Part shown: piece after piece, positions 1 to 7,319 of the stretch
Layout of the letters: each line of letters opens with the position of its first letter
Position numbering within the stretch: the stretch's first letter is position 1
Assembly: GCA_036522155.1 (NCBI GenBank)
Contig: DATDGI010000310.1
Coordinates: 1-15,441, forward strand
Source of the DNA: UBA9676 sp036522155
Lineage (GTDB): Bacteria > Actinomycetota > Actinomycetes > Streptosporangiales > Streptosporangiaceae
Direction of reading: 5' to 3'
Length of the DNA stretch: 15,441 bases
Made by a program: the position numbers and the translations under genes
The notes under the pieces: generated by a model
Seen by the model: the letters and a program-made list of their open reading frames with translations, nothing else
Databases searched by the model: none
What the model was told of the DNA's origin: nothing

Positions 1-19
1 GTAGTCTCATTGTGACTAC
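1..19. promoter_or_regulatory. Inverted repeat, candidate operator upstream of the aldehyde dehydrogenase
   Basis: The first 19 bases form a perfect inverted repeat: GTAGTC, a 7-base spacer, then GACTAC. It lies about 100 bp upstream of the aldehyde dehydrogenase start, a reasonable place for a regulator site. It is at the window edge, so the upstream gene and any longer symmetry are unseen. A role as operator is inference only. Confidence 0.35.
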
Positions 20-117
20 CGGGATCAGGCGCGGCCGCTGGCCGTTGCCTGCGCGGCGATCGCCGGCCGGCCGCGACGGGTGGCCGGCTGCGCCGCGGGC
101 AAGGGAGTTGAGCATTC

Positions 118-1605
118 ATGACAGTGACTCTGGACCGCAACGTCGAGCAGTTCATCGGGGCGCAACGGCAGCTGTTCATCAACGGGCAGTGGACCGACGC
201 CGCGTCAGGCAAGACCTTCGCCACGCCCAACCCGGCGACCGGCGAGACCCTCGCGCACATCGCCGAGGGCGAGGCCGACGACATCGACCGCGCGGTGCGG
301 GCGGCGCGCAAGGCGTTTGAGGAAGGCCCATGGGGCCGGATGACCGCCTCCGAGCGCGGCCGGATCATCTGGCGGATAGGTGACCTCATCCTGGAGCACA
401 CCGACGAACTCGCCCAGCTCGAATCGCTGGACAATGGCAAGCCGTTCGTCATCGCCCAGGCGGCCGACGTGCCGCTGTCCGCCGACCTGTTCCACTACAT
501 GGCCGGCTGGGCCACCAAGATCGAGGGCAACACGATCAGCATCTCGGTGCCCTACATGCCGGGTGCCAACTTCCACTCCTACACCCTGCGCGAGCCGGTC
601 GGCGTCTGTGGCCAGATCATCCCCTGGAACTTCCCGCTGCTCATGGCGGCGTGGAAGCTCGGCCCGGCACTGGCGGCCGGCAACTGCGTGATCCTCAAGC
701 CGGCCGAGCAGACCCCGCTGAGCGCGCTGCGGCTGGCCGAGCTGATGGCCGAGGCCGGCCTGCCGGACGGCGTTGTGAACGTGGTGACCGGTTTCGGCGA
801 GACCGCCGGGGCGGCGCTCGCCGCGCATGCCGACGTGGACAAGATCGCCTTCACCGGATCTACTGAGGTGGGCAGGCTGATCGTGCAGGCGGCCGCGGGG
901 AACCTGAAGAAGGTCAGCCTGGAACTGGGCGGCAAGAGCCCGAACATCGTGTTCGATGACGCCGAGCCGGGCGCGATCGAAGGTGCCGCCAGCGCGATCC
1001 TCTTCAACCACGGGCAGTGCTGCGTCGCGGGCTCCCGCCTGTTCGTGCAGCAGAGCCGTTTCGACGAGGTCGTGGACGGGGTCGCCGAAATCGCGAAGTC
1101 CATCCGGCTCGGCCCGGGCATGGAGCAGGGCACCCAGATGGGCCCGCTGGTCTCCGACGAGCAGTTGCAGCGGGTGACCGGCTACCTGGAGTCCGGCAAG
1201 GCCGAGGGCGCCACCGCCGTCACCGGTGGCGGGCGGTTCGGCGAGCGGGGCTACTTCGTCGAGCCCACCGTGCTCACCAACACCCGCCCGGACATGAAGG
1301 TGGTCCGGGAGGAGATCTTCGGGCCGGTGGTGGTGGCCGCCCCGTTCAGCGACCTGGACGAGATCGCGGCCGCCGCCAACGACACCGAGTACGGCCTCGG
1401 GGCCGGCATCTGGACCAGGGACATATCCAAGGCCCATGCCCTCGCCAAGAAGATCAAGGCCGGCACGGTCTGGATCAACTGCTACAACGTGTTCGATGCG
1501 GCGCTGCCGTTCGGCGGCTACAAGCAGTCCGGCTGGGGCCGGGAGATGGGCCACGAGGTGCTGGAGGCCTACACCGAGGTCAAGGCGGTCACCACCCAGC
1601 TGTGA
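118..1605 (+). CDS. NAD(P)-dependent aldehyde dehydrogenase (ALDH1/2-like)
   Basis: This 495-residue protein is a full-length member of the aldehyde dehydrogenase superfamily, which oxidises aldehydes to carboxylic acids with NAD(P)+ in the cytoplasm. Visible motifs are PWNFP at about 169-173 (N171 helps stabilise the oxyanion), the cofactor-binding KPAEQTP at 194-200, FTGSTEVG at 245-252 in the Rossmann fold, the general base E269 in LELGGKSP, the nucleophile C302 in GQCCVAGSR, and EEIFGPV near the C-terminus. All key residues are present, so it should be active. The ATG at 118 follows a GGGAG ribosome-binding site at about 103-107. It stands alone on the plus strand and faces the VOC gene. 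The substrate cannot be told from sequence; similarity to the general ALDH1/2 group fits aliphatic or aromatic aldehydes. Confidence 0.96.
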   Translation: MTVTLDRNVEQFIGAQRQLFINGQWTDAASGKTFATPNPATGETLAHIAEGEADDIDRAVRAARKAFEEGPWGRMTASERGRIIWRIGDLILEHTDELAQLESLDNGKPFVIAQAADVPLSADLFHYMAGWATKIEGNTISISVPYMPGANFHSYTLREPVGVCGQIIPWNFPLLMAAWKLGPALAAGNCVILKPAEQTPLSALRLAELMAEAGLPDGVVNVVTGFGETAGAALAAHADVDKIAFTGSTEVGRLIVQAAAGNLKKVSLELGGKSPNIVFDDAEPGAIEGAASAILFNHGQCCVAGSRLFVQQSRFDEVVDGVAEIAKSIRLGPGMEQGTQMGPLVSDEQLQRVTGYLESGKAEGATAVTGGGRFGERGYFVEPTVLTNTRPDMKVVREEIFGPVVVAAPFSDLDEIAAAANDTEYGLGAGIWTRDISKAHALAKKIKAGTVWINCYNVFDAALPFGGYKQSGWGREMGHEVLEAYTEVKAVTTQL

Positions 1606-1614
1606 CAGGCGGCA

Positions 1615-1652
1615 GGGGGCCCGGGCCGGGGGTCATGGCCGCCCGGGTCCCC
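1615..1652. terminator. GC-rich hairpin between convergent genes, probable bidirectional terminator
   Basis: Bases 1615-1626 pair with 1641-1652 to give a 12-bp stem with one G-T wobble and a 14-base loop. It lies 10 bp past the aldehyde dehydrogenase stop and 23 bp from the VOC stop, so it could end transcription from both sides. There is no T-run, as is common for actinobacterial hairpins, so the call rests on position and stem strength. Confidence 0.6.
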
Positions 1653-1674
1653 TCGCCCGGCCCGCCAGGCTGGG

Positions 1675-2064
1675 TCAGAGCGGCTCGTCCGGCGGGGTGA
1701 GCGTGGTGATGCAGAACGGGTGACCGGCCGGGTCGAGCAGCACCCGCCAGCGTGGATCGGGCTGGTGCTGCGCCGGGACGGCGCCGGCGGCGAGCGCGCG
1801 GGCGGTGGCGGCTACCAGGTCACCACCCGCGGCCAGGTCCAGGTGGACCAGCGAGGTTCCTGGCCATTCCGGCGGGCGGTAGCCCGCGACCCGCTGCATC
1901 ACCAGCAGCACGCCCGGCACCCGCACACCGGCGCTGCTGGCCGACCGCCACATCACCTCGCCGCCGAGCAGCCTCAGGTAGAAGCTGGCCAGCGCGTCCG
2001 GTTCGGCGCAGTCCAGCGACACCCCGGCGAACGTGACTGGCTCCCCGGGCGGATCCCCGCTCAC
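1675..2064 (-). CDS. VOC-family (glyoxalase/bleomycin-resistance fold) protein
   Basis: The 129-residue product looks like a glyoxalase-like VOC domain of the kind found in many actinobacterial proteins of unknown substrate. The N-terminal half has the typical pattern of strand then helix (FAGVSLDCAEPDALASFY) followed by LLGGEVMW. The second half has SLVHLDLA, a helix DLVAATARALAAGA, and WRVLLDPAGHPFCI. A clear set of four metal ligands is not obvious, so a metal-independent binding role is possible. The start is GTG at 2064, only 5 bases after the stop of the LigD-type gene, so the two are almost certainly co-transcribed and probably translationally coupled. A resistance, detoxification or small-molecule-binding role is possible; none can be assigned. 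Confidence 0.87.
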   Translation of the reverse strand: MSGDPPGEPVTFAGVSLDCAEPDALASFYLRLLGGEVMWRSASSAGVRVPGVLLVMQRVAGYRPPEWPGTSLVHLDLAAGGDLVAATARALAAGAVPAQHQPDPRWRVLLDPAGHPFCITTLTPPDEPL

Positions 2065-2069
2065 CGCGG

Positions 2070-3044
2070 TCAGGGCTTCTTCGCGCGGCTGGGCGCGACC
2101 CGCGGCGGCTCGTCCGGCTGCTTGGGGTAGACCGGTGGCCAGGGCGCGTCAAGGAGCCCGGCCGCCCGGTCCCGCGCGTTCATCTCCAGCAGCGGCTCCA
2201 GCGACTGGGGCTGGTCGTTCATGCCCAGCCAGGGGTCACCGGCCGCGGCCAGCCGGTCGGTCATCGAGGCGATCGTGAACTGGTCCGGGTGGATGCTGTC
2301 GAGTTCCTCCCAGGCGACCGGGGTGGACACCTGGGCCCCCGGCCGGGCCCGGACCGACCAGGCGCCGAACACGGTCTTGTGCGGCGCGTTCTGGTTGTAG
2401 TCGACGAACACCCGCGCCCCCCGCTCCTCCTTCCACCATGCGGCGGTGATCAGATCGGGCCGGCGCCGCTCCAGCTCGCGGCCGGTGGCCACGGCCGCGG
2501 AACGCACCTGGTAGGAGTCCCAGCGCGGCTCCAGCCGCACGTAGACGTGCAGGCCGCGGTTGCCGGTCGTCTTCGGGTAGCCGGTGATGCCCAGCTCGGT
2601 GAACAGCCGCCGCAGCTCATGGCCGGCCTGGCGGATGTGGCGGAAATCCACCCCCGGGGTCGGGTCCAGGTCGATCCGCAGCTCGTCGATGTGCTCCGGG
2701 TCCGCGGCCAGGTACGGCCAGACGTGGAAACCCAGGCAGCCGAGGTTCACCGCCCACAGCACGTGGTCGATGTCGGCCGCCACCAGCGCCTCGGACGTGG
2801 TGCCGTTCACCGTGGCCACGGTGGTGGTCTGCAGCCATTCCGGGGCGTTCTTGGGCACCCGCTTCTGGAAGAACGACTTGCCACCCGCCCCGTCCGGGTA
2901 CCGCTCCAGCAGCACCGGCCGGCCGCCCATCGTGCGCAGCAGTGGCCCGGCGACCCGCTGGTAATACCCGGCGAGGTCGCCCTTGGTCTCCCCCCGTTCG
3001 GCGAACAGCACCTTGTCCGGGTGGCTGATCAGGCCGTTGTCCAT
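2070..3044 (-). CDS. LigD-type DNA primase-polymerase (PolDom), stand-alone
   Basis: This 324-residue protein matches the polymerase domain of the NHEJ ligase LigD, an archaeo-eukaryotic primase-family fold that fills or extends broken DNA ends and in known members prefers ribonucleotides. The catalytic metal ligands are visible as D125 and D127 in RIDLDPTPG, H167 lies in TTGNRGLHVYV, and the third acidic ligand D215 is in VFVDYNQNA, followed by the family signature VRARPGAQVSTPVAW. The opening SHPDKVLFAE is also typical. There is no ligase or phosphoesterase domain and no ku gene in the window, so it belongs to the stand-alone class. An earlier in-frame start at 3143 would add 33 residues overlapping the kinase gene; the ATG at 3044 fits the family better. 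It sits 22 bp downstream of the kinase and just upstream of the VOC gene. Confidence 0.94.
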   Translation of the reverse strand: MDNGLISHPDKVLFAERGETKGDLAGYYQRVAGPLLRTMGGRPVLLERYPDGAGGKSFFQKRVPKNAPEWLQTTTVATVNGTTSEALVAADIDHVLWAVNLGCLGFHVWPYLAADPEHIDELRIDLDPTPGVDFRHIRQAGHELRRLFTELGITGYPKTTGNRGLHVYVRLEPRWDSYQVRSAAVATGRELERRRPDLITAAWWKEERGARVFVDYNQNAPHKTVFGAWSVRARPGAQVSTPVAWEELDSIHPDQFTIASMTDRLAAAGDPWLGMNDQPQSLEPLLEMNARDRAAGLLDAPWPPVYPKQPDEPPRVAPSRAKKP

Positions 3045-3066
3045 GACACCAGGATGCCTGGCCGGG

Positions 3067-3945
3067 TCAGGCCCGGCCACACGGGACCGTCCCCTTGACC
3101 ACGGTGCCCTGGCCGGGAGCCGACTCCACCCGCAGGCTGCCACCCAGCGCGCGCACCCGGTCGGTCATGTTGACGAACCCGGCGCCGTGCCCGCGCTGGC
3201 CGGGATCGAACCCGGCGCCGTCGTCGGTGACCTCGAAGCTGAGCAGGCCGGCCCCGGCCCGCAGCCGCACGGTCAGGGTGGCCCCGGCTCCGGCGTGCTT
3301 GCTCGCGTTCTGGATGGCCTCCAGGCAGCAGAAGTAGACGGTGGCCTCGACCTCGGCCGGGTAGCGGCCGAGCGAGGTGGCCTCGACCTGAGCCGGGATG
3401 GCCGACCTGCCCGCCGCCGCGGTGAGCGCGGCCGCCAGCCCGCACTCCGCCAGCAGTGGCGGGTAGATGCCGTGCGCCAGGTGCCGCAGTTCCTCGGCGG
3501 TATCCCTGACGTCGTGGCACAGCTCGGCCAGCAGGCCGCGGACTTCCCCGGCCCCGGGGCCGGCCAGCTCCGCGGCCAGGTTCAGCTTGATGGCCAGCGC
3601 GGCGAGCCGCTGCTGGGCGCCGTCGTGCAGGTTGCGCTCGATCCGGCGGCGCTCGGCGTCGGCCGCGGTGACGATCCGCGCCCGTGACGCCTGCAGCTCG
3701 CCGGCCTGGTCGCGCAGCTCAGCCGCCTGCCGGTGCAGCTGCACGGTCGACGCCGCCAGCGCGGAGCCAAGCTGCTCGTTGCGGGCGGTGAGCTGGGCCC
3801 GGGTCGGCCCTGGCCAGCCGGTGGCCAGGCGCATCCGCCGGGCGCCGGGGCGAGGCCGGCCGAACCCGGTGGCGATGGCCGCCGGCGTGCTGAACGGCTG
3901 CGATGTCATACCGCCCAGGCTGCGGAAAAGGGCGTACCGCCACAT
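3067..3945 (-). CDS. Sensor histidine kinase, HisKA_3 type, without a recognisable sensor domain
   Basis: The C-terminal two thirds are a complete NarL/NreB-type kinase core. ERRRIERNLHDGAQQRL carries the phospho-accepting H107, LRHLAHGIYPPLL is the conserved second helix of the dimerisation domain, the N box is EAIQNASKHAGA (N213), and the ATP-binding glycine motifs are DDGAGFD (241-247) and GHGAGFVNM (252-260). Residues 50-95 form a probable coiled coil. The first 50 residues show no PAS, GAF or membrane segment, so the kinase is likely cytoplasmic and takes its signal from a partner or through the coiled coil. ATG 3945 or ATG 3909 may be the start; the latter has a GGGCGG just upstream. 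No response regulator is adjacent, which is unusual because such kinases normally pair with a NarL-type regulator. It heads the kinase-PolDom-VOC operon. Confidence 0.92.
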   Translation of the reverse strand: MWRYALFRSLGGMTSQPFSTPAAIATGFGRPRPGARRMRLATGWPGPTRAQLTARNEQLGSALAASTVQLHRQAAELRDQAGELQASRARIVTAADAERRRIERNLHDGAQQRLAALAIKLNLAAELAGPGAGEVRGLLAELCHDVRDTAEELRHLAHGIYPPLLAECGLAAALTAAAGRSAIPAQVEATSLGRYPAEVEATVYFCCLEAIQNASKHAGAGATLTVRLRAGAGLLSFEVTDDGAGFDPGQRGHGAGFVNMTDRVRALGGSLRVESAPGQGTVVKGTVPCGRA

Positions 3946-3976
3946 CGGCAGTCATTCGTATTCAGGCTGGCGAAGA

Positions 3977-4006
3977 TTGACTACCCGGCCGTGACCCGGA
4001 CACTTT
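3977..4006 (+). promoter_or_regulatory. Candidate promoter for the LuxR-family ATPase gene (leaderless)
   Basis: TTGACT (3977-3982) is a near-consensus -35 box. An 18-base spacer leads to CACTTT (4001-4006), a weak -10. The expected transcription start falls at about 4013, exactly at the GTG that opens the reading frame, and no Shine-Dalgarno site precedes it. This would give a leaderless mRNA. The -10 match is poor, so it is a candidate only. Confidence 0.4.
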
Positions 4007-4012
4007 CATGAT

Positions 4013-6904
4013 GTGGCGGGATTGCTGCCGATGGTCGGCCGGGACGACGAGCGCCAGGCCATCACGGCCGCCTACGCCCGGGCGCTGGCCGGCCAGTGCC
4101 AGCTGCTCCTGATCACCGGCGAGGCCGGCCTGGGCAAGACCCGGCTGGTCGAGGAGTTGCTCAGCCAGGCAGCACCACCGGCCGGCCAGGCCGAGGTCCG
4201 GATGGGGGAGTCGGCGCCACTGGCCGGGACCTCCCTGGCCTACGGGCCGTTCCTGGCCGCGCTGGGCGAGCAGGTCAGCTGGCTGCTGGCGGACGACGGC
4301 AGCACCGACATGGTGGTGGCGCGGCACCGCCTGTTCGAGCGGGTGGCCGGGCTGCTGGCCGGGCTGGCCGATCAGGCTCCGCAGGTGCTGGTGCTTGAGG
4401 ACCTCCACTGGGCCGACGAGTCGTCGCACGAGCTGCTGACCTTCCTGGCCGTCCGGCTGCGCGCGCATCCGCTGCTGATGGTCGCGACCATGCGGGACGA
4501 CGAGCTGGCGGAGGAGGCGCGGCGGTGGCTGACCGACCTGGAACGGCACCCCCGGGTGACCCGGGTGCGGCTGGCCGGCCTGGCCCCGGCCGAGGTCGCC
4601 GGGCTGGTCTCCGGCCAGGTGCCGGCCGGCACCAGCCCGGACCAGGTAGCCGCGGTGGTCCGGGCGGCCGAAGGCAATCCGCTGTACGCGCTGGAGATGG
4701 CGGCCACCGGCGAGCATCGGCCACCGGCATCGATCGCGGATGCGGTGCTGGCCCGGGCGGCGGGGCTGGCGCCGCAGGTGCGGGCGCTGGTCGACCAGGT
4801 GTGCGTGATGGACGGCGGCATGCCGCACGACCTGCTGGCCGCGACCGTGGCACTGCCGGAGGACGCGCTGCTGGCCGCCGCCCGGGAGGCGGTCGCGCGC
4901 CGGCTGCTGGTCCCGGCCGCCGACGGCTACGCCTTCGGCCATGCGCTGATCCGGCGGGTGTTCTACAACGAGCTGCTGCCCGGTGAACGCCGCCGTCTGC
5001 ACCACCGGCTGGCGTCCGCGCTGGCCGCCCGGGGCGAGCTGGATCAGGCCCGGCTGGCCCTGCACTGGCGGCTCGCGGACCGGCCGGAGCGCGCCGCTCC
5101 GGCGGCTGTGCTGGCCGCCCGGCAGGCGGTCGCCGCGCGGGCCTACCCGGAAGCCGACCGCTGTTACACCATGGCGGTCGAGCTGGCGCAGTGGCTGCCG
5201 GGGCCGGATCATGGCCTGCTGGCCGAGGCGGCGCAGGCGGCGAGCTGGGCCGGGCATCCGGACCGGGCGGCCCGATATGCCGCCGACGCGCTGGCCCAGT
5301 CCGGCACGGCCCGGGCGGCCGGCCGGGCCCGGCTGCTGGAGCGGCTCGGGCGCTACCACTGGGAGGCCGGCGACCTGCGCGCCGCGGTCGAGGCCACCGA
5401 GCAGGCCAGGGCGCTGCTGGCGGCCGAGCCACCCTCGGCCCTGCAGGCCCGGGTCCTGGCCGCGCTCGCCACCTGGCGGATGCTGCGCGGCGAGCCGGGC
5501 GCGGCGATGCCACTGGCCGTGCAGGCGGTCGCGCTGGCCGAGCAGACCGGCGCGGCCATCGAGCAGGCACACGGGCTGGCCACGCTCGGTATCGTCCAGG
5601 CCCAGCGCGGGCAGCTGGCCGAGGGCCTGGCCGCCCTGGACACCTCGTTCACCCTCGCCTACCAGGCCGGCAGTGTCGAGGGGGTGGTCCGGGCCGCCGC
5701 CAACCACATGTACCTGCTCTATACCGCCGGCCGTCTCACCGAGGCGCTGGCGGTCGCGCGCACCGGCCGGGAGGCCGCCCGCTCGCTGGCCGCCCCGCCC
5801 GCCCTGACCTGGGTGCTGGACAACAACACCGCGGCCGTGCTGGTCGAGACCGGGCGGTGGGCGGAAGCCGGCCGGCTGCTGGCCGAGCTGCTCAGCGAGT
5901 CCCAGGCGAACGTCACCCACTACCTGCAGCTGCTGCAGCTGGAACTGGCCGCCGGCCGGGGCGAATCCAGCCAGGTGGAGTCGCTGGCCGGCATCTTGCG
6001 GCCGGTACCGGACGACCCGCGGCTGCACGGGCCGCTGCACGCCTGCCTGGCCGAGCACGCACTGAACGCCGGGGACCCGGTCACCGCGGCGGGCGAGGTG
6101 CTGGCCGGGCTGGCCGCGCTGGCCGGGGCGGCGCTGGCCGAGGAGGAGATCCGGCTGCTCGCCGCCGGGGCCCGGGCCAGCACCGACCTGGCTGCGCTGC
6201 CCGGTGCCGCCCGGCCGGGCCGCCTCCCGGACGGCTGGGAGCAGGCGGCGTCCGGCCTGGCCGCCCGCGCCCGCGCGATCACGGGCGAGCACGGGGCCGG
6301 GCAGCCCGCGGTGGCCGCTTTCGGCGCGCTGGTGGCCGCCGAGGACGCCCGCCGGGAGGGAGCCGGCAGCCGGGCGGTGTGGCGGGCGGTGGCCGACGCC
6401 TGGCAGCGGCTTGGCCAGCCGTACCGGGAGGCCTACGCGCGGCTGCGCGAGGCCGGCGCGGCGGCCCGGGCCGGCCGCCGGGAGCAGGCGGAACGTGCGC
6501 TGGCGGCGTGCCAGTCCCTGGCCGGCCAGCTCCCGTCGGCGCCGCTCCTGGCCATGGCCGGTGAGCTGGCGCAACGGGCCAGGCTGGCCACCCAGCCGCA
6601 GCCGCCAGCCAGGCCGTCCGCGGCCCGCGCCCGGTACGACCTGACCGACCGCGAGACCGACGTGCTGGCCCTGCTGGTCACGGGCGACAGCAACCGGCAG
6701 ATCGCCCGGGCCCTGTTCATCAGTGACCGGACAGTCGCCGTGCACGTATCGCGCATCCTTGACAAACTGGGCGTGCGCAACCGCACCGAAGCAGCGACGC
6801 TCGGCGCGCAGCTGGGCCTGTCCCCGTCACCCCCGCCATCCCGAGACGATCCGGCGCAAGCAGGTGAGGAGCCCGATGTTCAGCATTCTGCGGATCGAAG
6901 GTGA
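4013..6904 (+). CDS. Large ATP-binding LuxR-family transcriptional regulator (LAL type)
   Basis: The 963-residue protein has the architecture of LAL regulators (MalT/PikD-like STAND ATPases). An N-terminal AAA-type module carries Walker A GEAGLGKT (36-43) and Walker B VLVLEDLHWAD (D130). A long alpha-helical, Ala/Leu-rich, TPR-like region fills the middle, and a LuxR-type helix-turn-helix lies at 877-938, starting LTDRETDVLALL and including ISDRTVAVHVSRILDKLGV. Such proteins couple ATP and ligand binding to activation of target operons, often in secondary metabolism or sugar use. The start is GTG 4013; ATG 4031, just before VGRDDER, is an alternative. After the HTH there is an extra Pro/Ser-rich tail of about 25 residues, whose codons overlap the next gene. 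It is divergent from the histidine kinase. The target and ligand cannot be told from the sequence. Confidence 0.94.
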   Translation: MAGLLPMVGRDDERQAITAAYARALAGQCQLLLITGEAGLGKTRLVEELLSQAAPPAGQAEVRMGESAPLAGTSLAYGPFLAALGEQVSWLLADDGSTDMVVARHRLFERVAGLLAGLADQAPQVLVLEDLHWADESSHELLTFLAVRLRAHPLLMVATMRDDELAEEARRWLTDLERHPRVTRVRLAGLAPAEVAGLVSGQVPAGTSPDQVAAVVRAAEGNPLYALEMAATGEHRPPASIADAVLARAAGLAPQVRALVDQVCVMDGGMPHDLLAATVALPEDALLAAAREAVARRLLVPAADGYAFGHALIRRVFYNELLPGERRRLHHRLASALAARGELDQARLALHWRLADRPERAAPAAVLAARQAVAARAYPEADRCYTMAVELAQWLPGPDHGLLAEAAQAASWAGHPDRAARYAADALAQSGTARAAGRARLLERLGRYHWEAGDLRAAVEATEQARALLAAEPPSALQARVLAALATWRMLRGEPGAAMPLAVQAVALAEQTGAAIEQAHGLATLGIVQAQRGQLAEGLAALDTSFTLAYQAGSVEGVVRAAANHMYLLYTAGRLTEALAVARTGREAARSLAAPPALTWVLDNNTAAVLVETGRWAEAGRLLAELLSESQANVTHYLQLLQLELAAGRGESSQVESLAGILRPVPDDPRLHGPLHACLAEHALNAGDPVTAAGEVLAGLAALAGAALAEEEIRLLAAGARASTDLAALPGAARPGRLPDGWEQAASGLAARARAITGEHGAGQPAVAAFGALVAAEDARREGAGSRAVWRAVADAWQRLGQPYREAYARLREAGAAARAGRREQAERALAACQSLAGQLPSAPLLAMAGELAQRARLATQPQPPARPSAARARYDLTDRETDVLALLVTGDSNRQIARALFISDRTVAVHVSRILDKLGVRNRTEAATLGAQLGLSPSPPPSRDDPAQAGEEPDVQHSADRR

Positions 6905-7319
6905 CCCGACCGCCTGGTACGTCGACCCGCCGGTCACCGCTGGGCAGCTCACCGCCGGCTCACCGGTCGCGCTGCCGCTGGCCAGCCCGCTTGCGGGCAG
7001 GCTCCTGCTGTCGCCCCGGGCCGTGGGGAGCGTTGCAGTCATGGATCCCGGACCCGGGCATGGGGTGATTCCCAGCGGCGCCCAGCTGCCGGAGCCGTGC
7101 CTGTACCTGCCGTCCCCGGCCGGCGCCGGTGGCCAGCCACGCTACCCGCTGCCGCCGCTGACCGACCTGGCCGCGCTGGAGAGCCAGATCATGGCCGCCA
7201 TGGGCGCGGGCAGCTTCGTCACGGTGGAGCTGACCGCGGTCGCCGACACCGGCGTGCTCGTGCTCAACGGCGCTGCCCTGTCGTTCGCCGTCCTCTGCCC
7301 GGCCTCTCCGAAGGGCTGA
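6876..7319 (+). CDS. Hypothetical small protein overlapping the LAL regulator
   Basis: I do not recognise this 147-residue protein. It starts at ATG 6876 after a strong ribosome-binding site (AGGTGAGGAG, about 6861-6871). It overlaps the last 29 bases of the LAL gene in another frame, so its translation is probably coupled to the regulator. There is no signal peptide or clear membrane helix. The N-terminal part (FSILRIEGDPTAWYVDPP) looks like a beta-rich fold; the middle is Pro/Gly-rich; the C-terminal third has a helix (LAALESQIMAAM) followed by two strands (FVTVELTAV, GVLVLNGAALSFAVL). The 3' end overlaps the convergent yidC-like gene by 56 nt. The real ribosome-binding site and a frame open for 147 codons favour a true gene. 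Function is unknown; a partner or effector of the LAL protein is a guess from context. Confidence 0.72.
   Translation: MFSILRIEGDPTAWYVDPPVTAGQLTAGSPVALPLASPLAGRLLLSPRAVGSVAVMDPGPGHGVIPSGAQLPEPCLYLPSPAGAGGQPRYPLPPLTDLAALESQIMAAMGAGSFVTVELTAVADTGVLVLNGAALSFAVLCPASPKG

Noticed and set aside
205..1554. A 449-codon open frame antisense to the aldehyde dehydrogenase
   Set aside because: The sense frame holds all catalytic motifs. The antisense product is low-complexity and shows no ribosome-binding site or known fold.
3962..6745. A 927-codon open frame antisense to the LAL regulator
   Set aside because: It is a by-product of strong GC bias in the third position of the real gene. The translation is Gly/Arg/Gln-rich with no domain, while the plus strand has clear Walker and HTH motifs.
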